A stretch of DNA of 64,000 nucleotides, taken from contig CAYUEN010000006.1 in NCBI GenBank assembly GCA_964443745.1, forward strand, positions 9,661-73,660, written 5' to 3'. Below the pieces are notes generated by a model, which was not told where the DNA came from, did not search any database, and saw only the letters and a program-made list of their open reading frames with translations. Position numbers and translations under genes: made by a program. Source of the stretch: CAYUEN01 sp964443745 (GTDB lineage: Bacteria; Campylobacterota; Campylobacteria; Campylobacterales; QNZT01). Below, one piece after another: positions 8,234 through 16,219 of the stretch. How positions within the stretch are numbered: the stretch's first letter is position 1; every line of letters starts with the position of its first letter.

Positions 8234-9852
8234 GTTTTCTTGCGCCTGAATATCTGCTGTTCATGTTCGTTCCGATTCTCGTCCTCTTCTATCTGATCGT
8301 CACCGGCAAGAGTCTGGTCGCATCGGTTTTCGACGAAAGGATGGTCGAAAAACTCACCTTCGACAACGATACGCTCGGACGTACCGGAAGAAATATCATG
8401 CTTTTTGTCGCGCTTTCTTTCATGATCGTCGCACTGGCGCGTCCTGTTTTGCCTCGGGAGGAGATCACGCTCAAAACCCCCACGCTCGATCTGGTGATTG
8501 CGCTGGATATCTCCCGCTCGATGTTGGCCACCGACCTCTATCCCGACCGTCTCGCTTTGGCGAAGAGAAGGATCGCCGAAACGATAGAAGCTTTAAAAGG
8601 GGCTCGAATCGCACTGCTCGCCTTTTCCGACGCCGGCTTTGTGGTCGCACCGATGACGGACGATACCGCCACGCTTCGTTTTCTTCTCGAAAACCTCTCG
8701 GTCGAATCCGTCTCGACCCAGGGAACCCGTTTTCTGATCCCGATCCAAAAGGCGGGAGAGATGCTCCGAAAGAGCGCACCGCGCCACCTACTGCTGTTTA
8801 CCGACGGAGGAGATCGGTCCGATTTTTCCAAAGAGATCGAAGCTGCCAAAAAGGCGGGTTTGAAGGTCGATATTTACGCACTCGGTACGAAAAAGGGCGC
8901 GCCCATTCCCTATCATGGCGATCTGCTCAAAGATAAAAAAGGGGACATCGTGATCGTCGGCCGCAACGATACGATCGCCGCGCTCGCCAAAGAAAGCGGC
9001 GGCGGATACTATCGGTGGGACGGCAGCGGCACGAGTCTGAAACGTCTGATAAAAAGGCTTCGGAACGAACAAGCCGCCATCAGGGAGGTCACGATCAAAA
9101 CCTATCGGGAACTCTTCTACTACCCCTTGGCGGCGGCGCTGCTTTTCATGCTCTTTGCTTTTAGCTCCCTTCCAAAAATGAAAAAACACGCCCTTGCCTT
9201 GCTGCTGGTACCGCTTTTGTCGCTAGCTCCGTCGGCGAAAGCTTCCCTCTTCGATTTCGCGCACATTCGGGAAGCGCGAAAGGCGTACGAGTCGGGAGCC
9301 TACGACAAAGCGCTAAAGCTCTACGAAAAAGTGGCCCGCTCCAAACAAAACGCCGCCGCCTACTACGCCGTAGGCAATGCCTACTACAAAAACGGCCGGT
9401 ACGAAAAAGCGCTGACAGCCTACGGCCATGTAGTCACCGACGATCTCGAACTTGAATACAAAAAGGAATTCAATATGGGAAATTGCTATTTTCGACTGGG
9501 CCGGTACGAAAAAGCGCTGGAGCTCTATTTGAAGGCCCAAAAGATCCATGACAGCGAGGATCTGCGATACAATATCGAACTGACGAAAAAAAAGCTAAAA
9601 AAACGACGCAAAAAGAGCGCATCCGGATCGAAAAAAAGCGCAAAATCGCAACAAAAACAAAACACTCCGAAAAGCTCTTCCGGTACCCAAAAAGAGCCCT
9701 CCGAAACCCGCCGACACTCCTCTTCGCAAAAACTCTCCGAAGAGGAGATGCGGGCGTGGGAGAGGCGGCTGGAGAAAAAGCTGCCCAAAACCAAACCCCT
9801 CAAATTCAAAACCCCATCTTCAAAGCGAGTCCGAAATGAAAAACCGTGGTAG
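8230..9852 (+). CDS. batB: BatB/BatC fusion: VWA domain plus TPR region
   Basis: A 540-residue protein that joins what are often two genes. The N-terminal half is BatB-like: helices at about 7-24 and 55-70, then a VWA domain with an intact MIDAS (DISRS, Asp93 to Ser97), LLAFSDAGFVVAPMTDD and LLLFTDGGDRSD, and a helix near 298-316. The C-terminal half is BatC-like: tetratricopeptide repeats at about 345-450 (AYYAVGNAYYKNGRYEKAL, MGNCYFRLGRYEKALELY). It ends in a Lys/Ser-rich, probably disordered tail of about 85 residues. Topology puts the VWA and TPR domains on the periplasmic side. It overlaps BatA by 4 and BatD by 17 bases, so all three are probably made in fixed proportion. Confidence 0.87.
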   Translation: MSFLAPEYLLFMFVPILVLFYLIVTGKSLVASVFDERMVEKLTFDNDTLGRTGRNIMLFVALSFMIVALARPVLPREEITLKTPTLDLVIALDISRSMLATDLYPDRLALAKRRIAETIEALKGARIALLAFSDAGFVVAPMTDDTATLRFLLENLSVESVSTQGTRFLIPIQKAGEMLRKSAPRHLLLFTDGGDRSDFSKEIEAAKKAGLKVDIYALGTKKGAPIPYHGDLLKDKKGDIVIVGRNDTIAALAKESGGGYYRWDGSGTSLKRLIKRLRNEQAAIREVTIKTYRELFYYPLAAALLFMLFAFSSLPKMKKHALALLLVPLLSLAPSAKASLFDFAHIREARKAYESGAYDKALKLYEKVARSKQNAAAYYAVGNAYYKNGRYEKALTAYGHVVTDDLELEYKKEFNMGNCYFRLGRYEKALELYLKAQKIHDSEDLRYNIELTKKKLKKRRKKSASGSKKSAKSQQKQNTPKSSSGTQKEPSETRRHSSSQKLSEEEMRAWERRLEKKLPKTKPLKFKTPSSKRVRNEKPW

Positions 9853-11311
9853 ATTCCTGGCGATACTCCTCTGTATGAGCTCCATGCTCGTGGCGCTAGA
9901 TTTGAAACTCTCCCCCCAAACGATCCGTCCGGGAGATCGCGTTACCCTTACGATTAGCGCCCAGGGAAAGGAGGTCGTCTTTCCGAAGATCAAAAAGATC
10001 GGCGGCTCCGCCGTGTTGGAGGAGTCTTCGGGCCAAAACATCACGCTCGAAAAAGGTAAACTCACCAAAACCTTCACCAAAAATTATGTTTTCGAAGCGA
10101 ACAGAAGCTTCACACTCTCTCCGATCGAAGTGCAAGTCGACGGCAAAACCCTCCGAACCAAACCCACCAGAGTCACGGTGGAGAAAAAGAAGAGCCGAAA
10201 AAACGGAGCGTTCTTCTTCACGCTCGTCGCGGACAAAACGGAGGCGTATGTGGGAGAGCCGATCCATATCACCTACACCTTCAGGCAAAAACTCGATCAG
10301 AAACTCGTCGAAGCCAACTTCAATCCTCCCCAATTTAGGGATTTTTGGACGAAAATGCACAAAAAGCTGCCACAGGAGATCGAAGGGGAGTATATCGTCT
10401 ATCGCATCACCTACACCCTCACCGCCAAACATCCCGGAAAGGCGAAGATAGAACCCGCCCGAATGGATGTGGGAATTATGCGAAAAAAAAAGATGGCCGA
10501 CTACAGTTTCGAAAGAGTTCGGTGGAAAAGCGTCTACGCCAACTCCCTGGATTTTACGATCAAACCGCTTCCGGAAGGTGTCAGTCTCTTTGGAAACTAC
10601 AAGATGGAAGCCTTCACGGATACGAACGTCACGAAAGCGAACGAACCGATCCATTTGACGGTGCGTATCGAAGGAGAGGGGAATCTGGACGAGTTGGAGA
10701 GTTTCTCCCTGAAGATACCCGACGCGACGGTCTACGGCGACAAAGCCCGAGTCTCCACCGTCAAAGGAAAGCAGCGATTCATACAGAAATTCGCGATTCT
10801 CTCCGATAGAAATTTCACGATTCCTCCGCTGAAAGTACGCTATTTGGACAACAAGGAGCATCGCGTCAAAAGCCTAGAAACCCCGCAAATCCCCATTCGC
10901 GTTCTCTCTTTTGTGCAACGCGATTCCCAAACAAGCGTCATCGAGCCCGAATCCCAACGAAAAACACCGCATCCTGGTGTACGAATAGAAACGGCGGTCG
11001 TTCTCTCGCTGCTAAGCGGATTTCTAACGGGTATGCTGATGATGTGGTCGATTACGAAACAAAAGCGAAAAAGAGAAAAGAAGAAAACCAAGCCAACCGC
11101 GCGTGAGGCGATCGCGAAAAGCCGAAACGACAAAGAACTTCTTTCGCATCTGTTGCCCTATAGCCAAAAATCCCCCTCCATCCAGCGGATCATCGAACAA
11201 CTCGAAGAGAATCTCTACATGGGAGGAAACCACAAAATAGATCCCAAAAAGGTCGCAAAAGCGCTGCCCGATCTGCTCACTCCTCCTAAAGAGGAGGAGA
11301 TTCTACGCTGA
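9836..11311 (+). CDS. batD: BatD-like exported protein with C-terminal membrane anchor
   Basis: A 491-residue BatD (oxygen tolerance) family protein. Residues 1-21 look like a signal peptide (FLAILLCMSSMLVALDLKL). A long beta-rich periplasmic part follows, with Ig-like repeats and the family-type stretches YVGEPIHITYTFRQ and ANEPIHLTVRIEGEGNLDEL. A single helix at about 388-406 precedes a very basic cytoplasmic tail. It is the last gene of the MoxR/Bat operon and presumably a scaffold for the two VWA proteins. Its stop is 5 bases from the stop of the convergent carA, so transcription of the two units must end within or very near the coding ends. Confidence 0.85.
   Translation: MKNRGRFLAILLCMSSMLVALDLKLSPQTIRPGDRVTLTISAQGKEVVFPKIKKIGGSAVLEESSGQNITLEKGKLTKTFTKNYVFEANRSFTLSPIEVQVDGKTLRTKPTRVTVEKKKSRKNGAFFFTLVADKTEAYVGEPIHITYTFRQKLDQKLVEANFNPPQFRDFWTKMHKKLPQEIEGEYIVYRITYTLTAKHPGKAKIEPARMDVGIMRKKKMADYSFERVRWKSVYANSLDFTIKPLPEGVSLFGNYKMEAFTDTNVTKANEPIHLTVRIEGEGNLDELESFSLKIPDATVYGDKARVSTVKGKQRFIQKFAILSDRNFTIPPLKVRYLDNKEHRVKSLETPQIPIRVLSFVQRDSQTSVIEPESQRKTPHPGVRIETAVVLSLLSGFLTGMLMMWSITKQKRKREKKKTKPTAREAIAKSRNDKELLSHLLPYSQKSPSIQRIIEQLEENLYMGGNHKIDPKKVAKALPDLLTPPKEEEILR
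11280..11299. terminator. Hairpin at the batD/carA convergence
   Basis: A perfect 8-bp stem, CTCCTCCT/AGGAGGAG with an AAAG loop, lies in the last batD codons beside the convergent carA end. It has no T-run, so it is only a possible two-way terminator; coding constraint (a run of Glu codons) could also explain it. Confidence 0.35.
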
Positions 11312-11316
11312 TTTAT

Positions 11317-12438
11317 TTAGAGCGAATCGGCGAACTTTTGGAAAATATATTTGCTGTCATGGGGTCCGGGTGAAGCTTCGGGGTGATGCTGTACGGAAAA
11401 GATGGGAGCGTCCAGATATTCGACGCCTTCGATCGTACGATCGAAAAGGTTGATATGGGTTATTCTCGCGATATCGCAGATTGTATCGGGAACGTTGTAG
11501 TTGTGGTTTTGTGCGGTGATCTCCACCGCCCCGCTGCTTTCGTTCCGCACCGGATGGTTGCCGCCATGTTGTCCGAACTTGAGCTTGTAGGTCTTGTATC
11601 CATGCGCGATCGAGAGGAGTTGATGCCCCAGGCAGATCGCGAACATCGGCACTTTGGCCTCGATGAGTTTTTGGATCTTCTTCGCCTCCTCCTTCAGTAC
11701 CAACGGATCTCCGGGACCGTTGGAGAGGAAGACGCCGTCGATCTCTTTGGCCAGATATCGCGAAATCAACGCTTCCGGATCGAAGGTATGCGGCACCACC
11801 TCAACTCCCAGCCCGGTCTGTCTCAATTCGTTCAGGATATTTCGTTTGACCCCAAAATCGATCACGACGATCCGTTTGCCGTTGCCCGGAGGAGTGTTGT
11901 AACGCTGTGTCTGCGGATTCCAAGCGCCCTCTTCATGAATGTACCGCTTCCGCGTTCCCACCTGCTCGATATAGTTGACCTCCTCGATCCGAGGACTCTT
12001 TTCGAGCCGTTTTTTGAGACTCTCTTTGTCGCTGATCTCGGTGGAGGCGATCATCATCTGCGGACCTTCGTCGCGGATCATCTTGGTCAGATAACGGGTA
12101 TCGATATCGCATATTCCGAGCGCATCATGCGATTTGAGAAAACGATCCAGCGGTTCTTGAGCGCGATAGTTGGAGTATCTTGGTTGATAGTTGCGAACGA
12201 TCATCCCGCTACTGAAAACGCCTCTGCTTTCCATATCGTCGGGATTGCAGCCGACATTTCCGATCTCCGGCATCGTAAAGACCACAAACTGCCCCGCGTA
12301 GCTGGGATCGCTCATAATCTCCTGATATCCCGTCATCGACGTGTTGAAGACGATCTCTCCCGTCTTCGTTCCCGGTGCGCCGAAGCTGTGCGCTTCGAAA
12401 AAAGCGCCGTTTTCGATATAGATCCACACCTTTCGCAT
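11317..12438 (-). CDS. carA: Carbamoyl phosphate synthase small (glutaminase) subunit
   Basis: The class I glutamine amidotransferase subunit of carbamoyl phosphate synthase. It supplies ammonia to CarB for pyrimidine and arginine synthesis. The nucleophile Cys is in FAICLGHQLLSIAHG, and the His and Glu of the triad are in SVQHHPEASPGPHD. The N-terminal CarA-specific domain is present (FNTSMTGYQEIMSDPSYAGQ). I choose the ATG at 12438, whose TGATG overlaps the DUF507 stop; a GTG one codon upstream is possible. Length about 373 residues, normal. carB is not in the window. The pairing with DUF507 is one I recall from other Campylobacterota. Confidence 0.95.
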   Translation of the reverse strand: MRKVWIYIENGAFFEAHSFGAPGTKTGEIVFNTSMTGYQEIMSDPSYAGQFVVFTMPEIGNVGCNPDDMESRGVFSSGMIVRNYQPRYSNYRAQEPLDRFLKSHDALGICDIDTRYLTKMIRDEGPQMMIASTEISDKESLKKRLEKSPRIEEVNYIEQVGTRKRYIHEEGAWNPQTQRYNTPPGNGKRIVVIDFGVKRNILNELRQTGLGVEVVPHTFDPEALISRYLAKEIDGVFLSNGPGDPLVLKEEAKKIQKLIEAKVPMFAICLGHQLLSIAHGYKTYKLKFGQHGGNHPVRNESSGAVEITAQNHNYNVPDTICDIARITHINLFDRTIEGVEYLDAPIFSVQHHPEASPGPHDSKYIFQKFADSL

Positions 12439-12989
12439 CACATCATCCCTTTTCTCTTCAACGCTTCGCGATAGAGCCGCTCGAAGACGATGTTGTACTC
12501 GTCGGTCCCCGGAATCAGTTTGCGCTCCATCTTTTCGATTTTGGCGATCACCTCCTCCTCGATATCTTCGAAAGTGTGCAGATAGTTCTCGATCGCGTTG
12601 TAAATCACGTTTTTGACCATATTTTCACTGACATTGTAATCGATCAGATCCCTTTTCCAGAGTTCATCCAGAATCTGGTGGGCGACATTGCTGAAGCGGT
12701 CTTCGTAGGAGAGGATGAAGTCGTACTCTTTCGCCAGCCGTTTTTTGATCATCCAAAACATCTGGCGACGATCCACCTGCATAAATTCCATCTCTTCTTC
12801 GTTTTCGTTCAAAAGCTCCTGTACGCGCTCTTCCAGCGCCTTCTCTTTCTGCAAATCTTCGGTGATGATCTCCTGCGCACACTCTTTGACAGGCTCGATC
12901 CCTTGTTTGAAGGTCACATAGCCGGAATTCAACAAATCCAATGCAATTTTGTTCGCGATATAGGGAGCGTGCGGAATCGAGATTTTCAT
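12438..12989 (-). CDS. DUF507 family protein
   Basis: A 183-residue, strongly acidic, helical cytoplasmic protein matching DUF507. It starts MKISIPHAPYIANKIALDLL, has a central charged helix (LQKEKALEERVQELLNE), and ends with ERLYREALKRKGMM. No catalytic motif is visible. It precedes carA with a 1-3 base overlap and seems to be the first gene of a two-gene unit. The function of DUF507 is not known to me, and the link with carA is positional only. Confidence 0.82.
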   Translation of the reverse strand: MKISIPHAPYIANKIALDLLNSGYVTFKQGIEPVKECAQEIITEDLQKEKALEERVQELLNENEEEMEFMQVDRRQMFWMIKKRLAKEYDFILSYEDRFSNVAHQILDELWKRDLIDYNVSENMVKNVIYNAIENYLHTFEDIEEEVIAKIEKMERKLIPGTDEYNIVFERLYREALKRKGMM

Positions 12990-13024
12990 AAAAAGCCTTC
13001 TCTTTTGGATTCGGTTGAGTAGTT

Positions 13025-13036
13025 ATTTTATCAAAA
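13025..13036 (-). promoter_or_regulatory. Probable promoter of DUF507-carA
   Basis: On the minus strand, TAAAAT (13025-13030) is preceded by TTTTTGA in the 73-base gap between the motE-like stop and the DUF507 start. It lies about 36 bases before the start codon, with T-rich upstream spacing. Confidence 0.45.
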
Positions 13037-13062
13037 ATTTCGTAAAGAGGAGCTCAATATCG

Positions 13063-13608
13063 CTATTTTGCCGGTTTCGCACGTGTAGTGTTGGTATCGA
13101 ATGGAGGGCCCTTTTCCAGAAGAAGCGTCACTTCCGAAGCGATTTTCGGGTCCATTTTCGCCATGATTTTGGAGATTTTTTTAGGTGTGAGGCCAAAAAG
13201 TATTCTAGCCGCTTTCGGTCTTGGCATCTTGTCGAGTATCGCGGCGGCTTTGGATTCTTTCATCTTCAGATAGGTAGCACTGAGCTTGTCGTCTTTCGCT
13301 TTTTTGATCTCTTCGAGGAGTTTTTTGTTTGCATCGTAGATCTCCACCACCTTTTTTTTGGTCTCTTCCACCTTTTTCAGTGTAGCGTTTAGTTCGCGCT
13401 CTTTTTGAATCAACTTCTCCTCCCTCTTTTTCAAAACCGCTTTGGAAGCGGCCACGAACGCTTCGTAAGCCTGTTGCTGCTCGTCAATCCGCTCCACTTC
13501 TTTGAGCAGCTCCGCTTTACGAAGTTCGAAGATCTTGTTACAATCGACGGGTATTTTTTCAGCCTCCAAAGAGAGCGCCAAAAGCAAAAAGAGAAAGAGG
13601 GATTTCAT
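13063..13608 (-). CDS. MotE/FlgX-like flagellar stator chaperone
   Basis: A 181-residue exported coiled-coil protein. A signal peptide covers about residues 1-16 (MKSLFLFLLLALSLEA). A long coiled coil runs to about 115. A small C-terminal domain of the MgtE-N/MotE type contains MPRPKAARILFGLTPKKISKIMAKMDP. MotE-like proteins (FlgX in Campylobacter/Helicobacter) stabilise the MotAB stator in the periplasm. It directly follows fliJ with a 4-base overlap, and a flagellar role fits both genes. I have not given a symbol because MotE and FlgX naming varies between genera. Confidence 0.78.
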   Translation of the reverse strand: MKSLFLFLLLALSLEAEKIPVDCNKIFELRKAELLKEVERIDEQQQAYEAFVAASKAVLKKREEKLIQKERELNATLKKVEETKKKVVEIYDANKKLLEEIKKAKDDKLSATYLKMKESKAAAILDKMPRPKAARILFGLTPKKISKIMAKMDPKIASEVTLLLEKGPPFDTNTTRAKPAK

Positions 13609-14036
13609 GATTGTGGCTCCCTCTTTTTCCGTATAGCGAGTTGCAGAGCGATTTCATCCATCGTTTTCGCCTCTTTGGTTTTTAGCGCTTCCAAAAGCTT
13701 TTCGACCTCCAATTCATCGAGATACTTCATCTTTTCGTACTCCAGATTGGCACTTCGATACTCCTCTTGAAACTCTACGATCTGTCGTTCGACACGCTCT
13801 TGTGCATTCTGCTTCATTTCGATCCTGTACTGAAGCGACTGGCGAGATGAAAAGACCACTCCCATATTCGATATATTCCCCTCTTTGGGAAATTCCATAT
13901 TGCACTTTTGTGCTTTGAGCCTCTCGATTTCCTGTAAGATCGCCGCTCTCTCCGCTCTGGCTTTCACGAGCCGTTTTTCCACCTCTTCCAATTGACGCTT
14001 TTTGAGTTTCATCAAAGAGGAGAAGCGCGTTTTCAT
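13605..14036 (-). CDS. fliJ: Flagellar export protein FliJ
   Basis: A 143-residue, almost wholly coiled-coil protein beginning MKTRFSSLMKLKKRQLEEVEKRL, which resembles FliJ. FliJ is the soluble stalk component of the flagellar type III ATPase complex, working with FliH and FliI to escort export substrates. Its low sequence complexity makes the call depend partly on length, N-terminal pattern and the following motE gene. It overlaps purA by 4 bases upstream and motE by 4 downstream. Other flagellar export genes are absent here, so this is a detached flagellar pair in a purine/histidine operon. Confidence 0.75.
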   Translation of the reverse strand: MKTRFSSLMKLKKRQLEEVEKRLVKARAERAAILQEIERLKAQKCNMEFPKEGNISNMGVVFSSRQSLQYRIEMKQNAQERVERQIVEFQEEYRSANLEYEKMKYLDELEVEKLLEALKTKEAKTMDEIALQLAIRKKREPQS

Positions 14037-15283
14037 ACGATAATCGTATCTTTCCGATCCGGACTCGTGGAGATGATACCGATTTTCGTCCGGGTCAACG
14101 TTTCGAGTGCCCGGATATACCGCTGTGCATTTTCGGGCAGATCGTCAAAACGTCTGATTCCCTCGACACGATCCCACCCTGGAAAGGATTCGTAAACAGG
14201 CCTGACGTTTTCCAAATCGTAGGGAACATAATCGATCCTGCGCCCCTCGATCTCGTAAGCCACGCACACTTTGACCTCTTCGAATCCATCCAGCACATCC
14301 AGCTTCATCAGTGCGATCTGGTCACATCCGTTGAGTCTGGAAGCGTATCTGACGGCGACTGCGTCAAACCACCCACATCGCCGCCTGCGACCGGTCGTCG
14401 TTCCGTATTCATGGCCCACTTCCGCCATTCTTTCACCCTCTTCTCCAAAATCTTCGGTCGGGAAAGGACCGTTTCCGACCCGCGTACAGTAGGCTTTGGC
14501 GATACCGGTAACCCGGCCGATATCTTTGGGATTGATCCCCAGACCTGTACATGCGCCCGCACTGATGGTGTTGGAGCTGGTAACATAGGGATAGGTACCA
14601 TGATCGATATCGAGCATCGTACCTTGCGCCCCCTCCAGCAACACCCGCTTACCTTCGTCCAGATAGCGCCAAATCAGCTGTGTAGTATCGGTGATATAGG
14701 CGGAAAGCTCCTTATGATAATGCTCCAGTTGCGCGATCAGCGCATCCCTTTCGGGGATCTCTATCTCCATCGCCGCAAAAAGCGCCGCGTTTCCTTCGAA
14801 ATAGTGGATGATCCGATCGGCGAGTTTGACGGGATCGGCCAACTCCCCCACTCTATGTCCCACTCTGATGATTTTATCGGCATATGCCGGACCTATTCCT
14901 TTTCCCGTCGTACCGATCGCCTTCTTACGCAATTTCTCCTTGCCCTGGTCGATTTGCACGTGGTAGGGAAGCAGCAGATGCGCCTTGTCGCTCAAAAAGA
15001 GTCTCCCTTCGAGATTTTCGAACTGCTTGAGCTCTTTTTCGATCAGATTCTCCGGGCTAACGACCACACCGTTTCCGATGATATTGACGGCTTCGGGATT
15101 GAGTATTCCCGAAGGAATCAGATGCAACGCATATTTCTTCCCCTCCACGACGATCGTATGGCCGGCGTTGTGCCCTCCGGCGAATCGACACACCACATCG
15201 TGCGTCTGCGCCATATGGTCCACGATCTTTCCCTTTCCTTCGTCCCCCCACTGGAGACCTACGATCATATCTGCTCTGTTCAT
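14033..15283 (-). CDS. purA: Adenylosuccinate synthetase
   Basis: A 416-residue GTP-dependent enzyme that joins IMP and aspartate, the first committed step to AMP. The P-loop-like GLQWGDEGKGKIVDHM is at about residues 9-24. Other signatures are FAGGHNAGHTIV, GIGPAYADKI, LLEGAQGTMLDIDHGTYPYVTSSN and TTGRRRRCGWFDAVA. Length is typical for Campylobacterota. The start overlaps the hisZ stop by 4 bases, and fliJ starts within its stop, so hisZ-purA-fliJ-motE is one operon. Confidence 0.97.
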   Translation of the reverse strand: MNRADMIVGLQWGDEGKGKIVDHMAQTHDVVCRFAGGHNAGHTIVVEGKKYALHLIPSGILNPEAVNIIGNGVVVSPENLIEKELKQFENLEGRLFLSDKAHLLLPYHVQIDQGKEKLRKKAIGTTGKGIGPAYADKIIRVGHRVGELADPVKLADRIIHYFEGNAALFAAMEIEIPERDALIAQLEHYHKELSAYITDTTQLIWRYLDEGKRVLLEGAQGTMLDIDHGTYPYVTSSNTISAGACTGLGINPKDIGRVTGIAKAYCTRVGNGPFPTEDFGEEGERMAEVGHEYGTTTGRRRRCGWFDAVAVRYASRLNGCDQIALMKLDVLDGFEEVKVCVAYEIEGRRIDYVPYDLENVRPVYESFPGWDRVEGIRRFDDLPENAQRYIRALETLTRTKIGIISTSPDRKDTIIV

Positions 15284-16125
15284 GAATGCATCATTTCCTC
15301 GATTATATTGTCTGTATAGAGTGCAAATCCACTCGAATCGATCTGCTGATAAGTATAGTTTCCACCCATTCCAATTGTCTGATTCCCCGTGATATAACGA
15401 AAAAAGAGATTGTCATAGTAACGCATTTTCGCATAATAAAGCGGTGCGATCACGAGATTGGGATAATCGACCTTTTCGCAAAGCTCCTTGATTTTACGCA
15501 ACTCTTTTTCGATCCGATCGGGGACTTCATCCAGAATCTCGTCGATCTGTACGGGATGTTGCAAATATATGAGCTTACGAAGCCAAGGATAGGGTTTGTC
15601 CAAAAGAGATTCGAGATTTCCATTTTTGAAAATCTCCAGCGGAAGATCCAAAAGGTCGGAAACGATCCGGGGGATATTGATATTGGAGATTTGCAACAGC
15701 GGCGATAATTTGAGTGCTGCGAGAATGTCGATACTGTCGTTGATACATCCGGAGAGATCACTTTGATTCAACCACTCCGCACCGATCTGATACTGCTCCT
15801 GACTCGGATATCGGAAAACGGGCTGAATATAGAACCACTTCTTCTTTTCGACACTACGCCCCAAACGTCTGGTGATAATGCGCACCACATCCAGCGTACT
15901 ATCCGCACGAAGAGAAACAATATGATTCTGTGAATCCGAAAAACGAATCAGAGACTTTTCATCGATACTTCGATGCTGATGGTAGGAGAAAATCGGTGTA
16001 AGAATCTCTTCGTAACCTTTATCGGACAACAAACCGCTCGCCGTATGTTCGATTTCCCTTTTGCGTCGAGCCGAATCTCCAAAATAGAGGTGGCTATAAC
16101 TGGGAATTTCATGTTCAAATATCAT
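15280..16125 (-). CDS. hisZ: HisZ-like ATP phosphoribosyltransferase regulatory subunit
   Basis: A 281-residue protein with the class II histidyl-tRNA synthetase catalytic fold but no anticodon domain. Typical pieces are YEEILTPIFSYH, LRADSTLDVVRIITRRLG, FYIQPVFRYPSQEQYQIGAEWL and a C-terminal GMGGNYTYQQIDSSGFALY. HisZ proteins complete the short form of HisG, giving histidine-feedback control of the first step of histidine synthesis. It is shorter than many HisZ proteins, but this size seems usual in Campylobacterota. As first gene of the operon it ties histidine regulation to purA, which makes sense because both pathways use PRPP and adenine nucleotides. A diverged role cannot be excluded. 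Confidence 0.8.
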   Translation of the reverse strand: MIFEHEIPSYSHLYFGDSARRKREIEHTASGLLSDKGYEEILTPIFSYHQHRSIDEKSLIRFSDSQNHIVSLRADSTLDVVRIITRRLGRSVEKKKWFYIQPVFRYPSQEQYQIGAEWLNQSDLSGCINDSIDILAALKLSPLLQISNINIPRIVSDLLDLPLEIFKNGNLESLLDKPYPWLRKLIYLQHPVQIDEILDEVPDRIEKELRKIKELCEKVDYPNLVIAPLYYAKMRYYDNLFFRYITGNQTIGMGGNYTYQQIDSSGFALYTDNIIEEMMHS

Positions 16126-16159
16126 ATAAGATCCAAAAGATATAACAATTTTTCGATAG

Positions 16160-16176
16160 AGTATAGCGAAAAATCC
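16160..16176 (-). promoter_or_regulatory. Probable promoter of hisZ-purA-fliJ-motE
   Basis: On the minus strand, TATACT (16160-16165) is preceded by ATTTTTCGC, 35 bases before the hisZ ATG, in the 94-base gap that separates the operon from the polysaccharide locus. No good -35 box is seen. Confidence 0.5.
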
Positions 16177-16219
16177 ATTTGTCCGGAATTAGAACGGTGA
16201 CTTTAGTCTCCCATCAAAA

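Noticed and set aside
13605..14036. Reading the coiled-coil gene after purA as a generic structural coiled-coil protein
   Set aside because: Length, N-terminal pattern and the overlapping motE-like gene make FliJ clearly more likely, although coiled coils give weak evidence by themselves.
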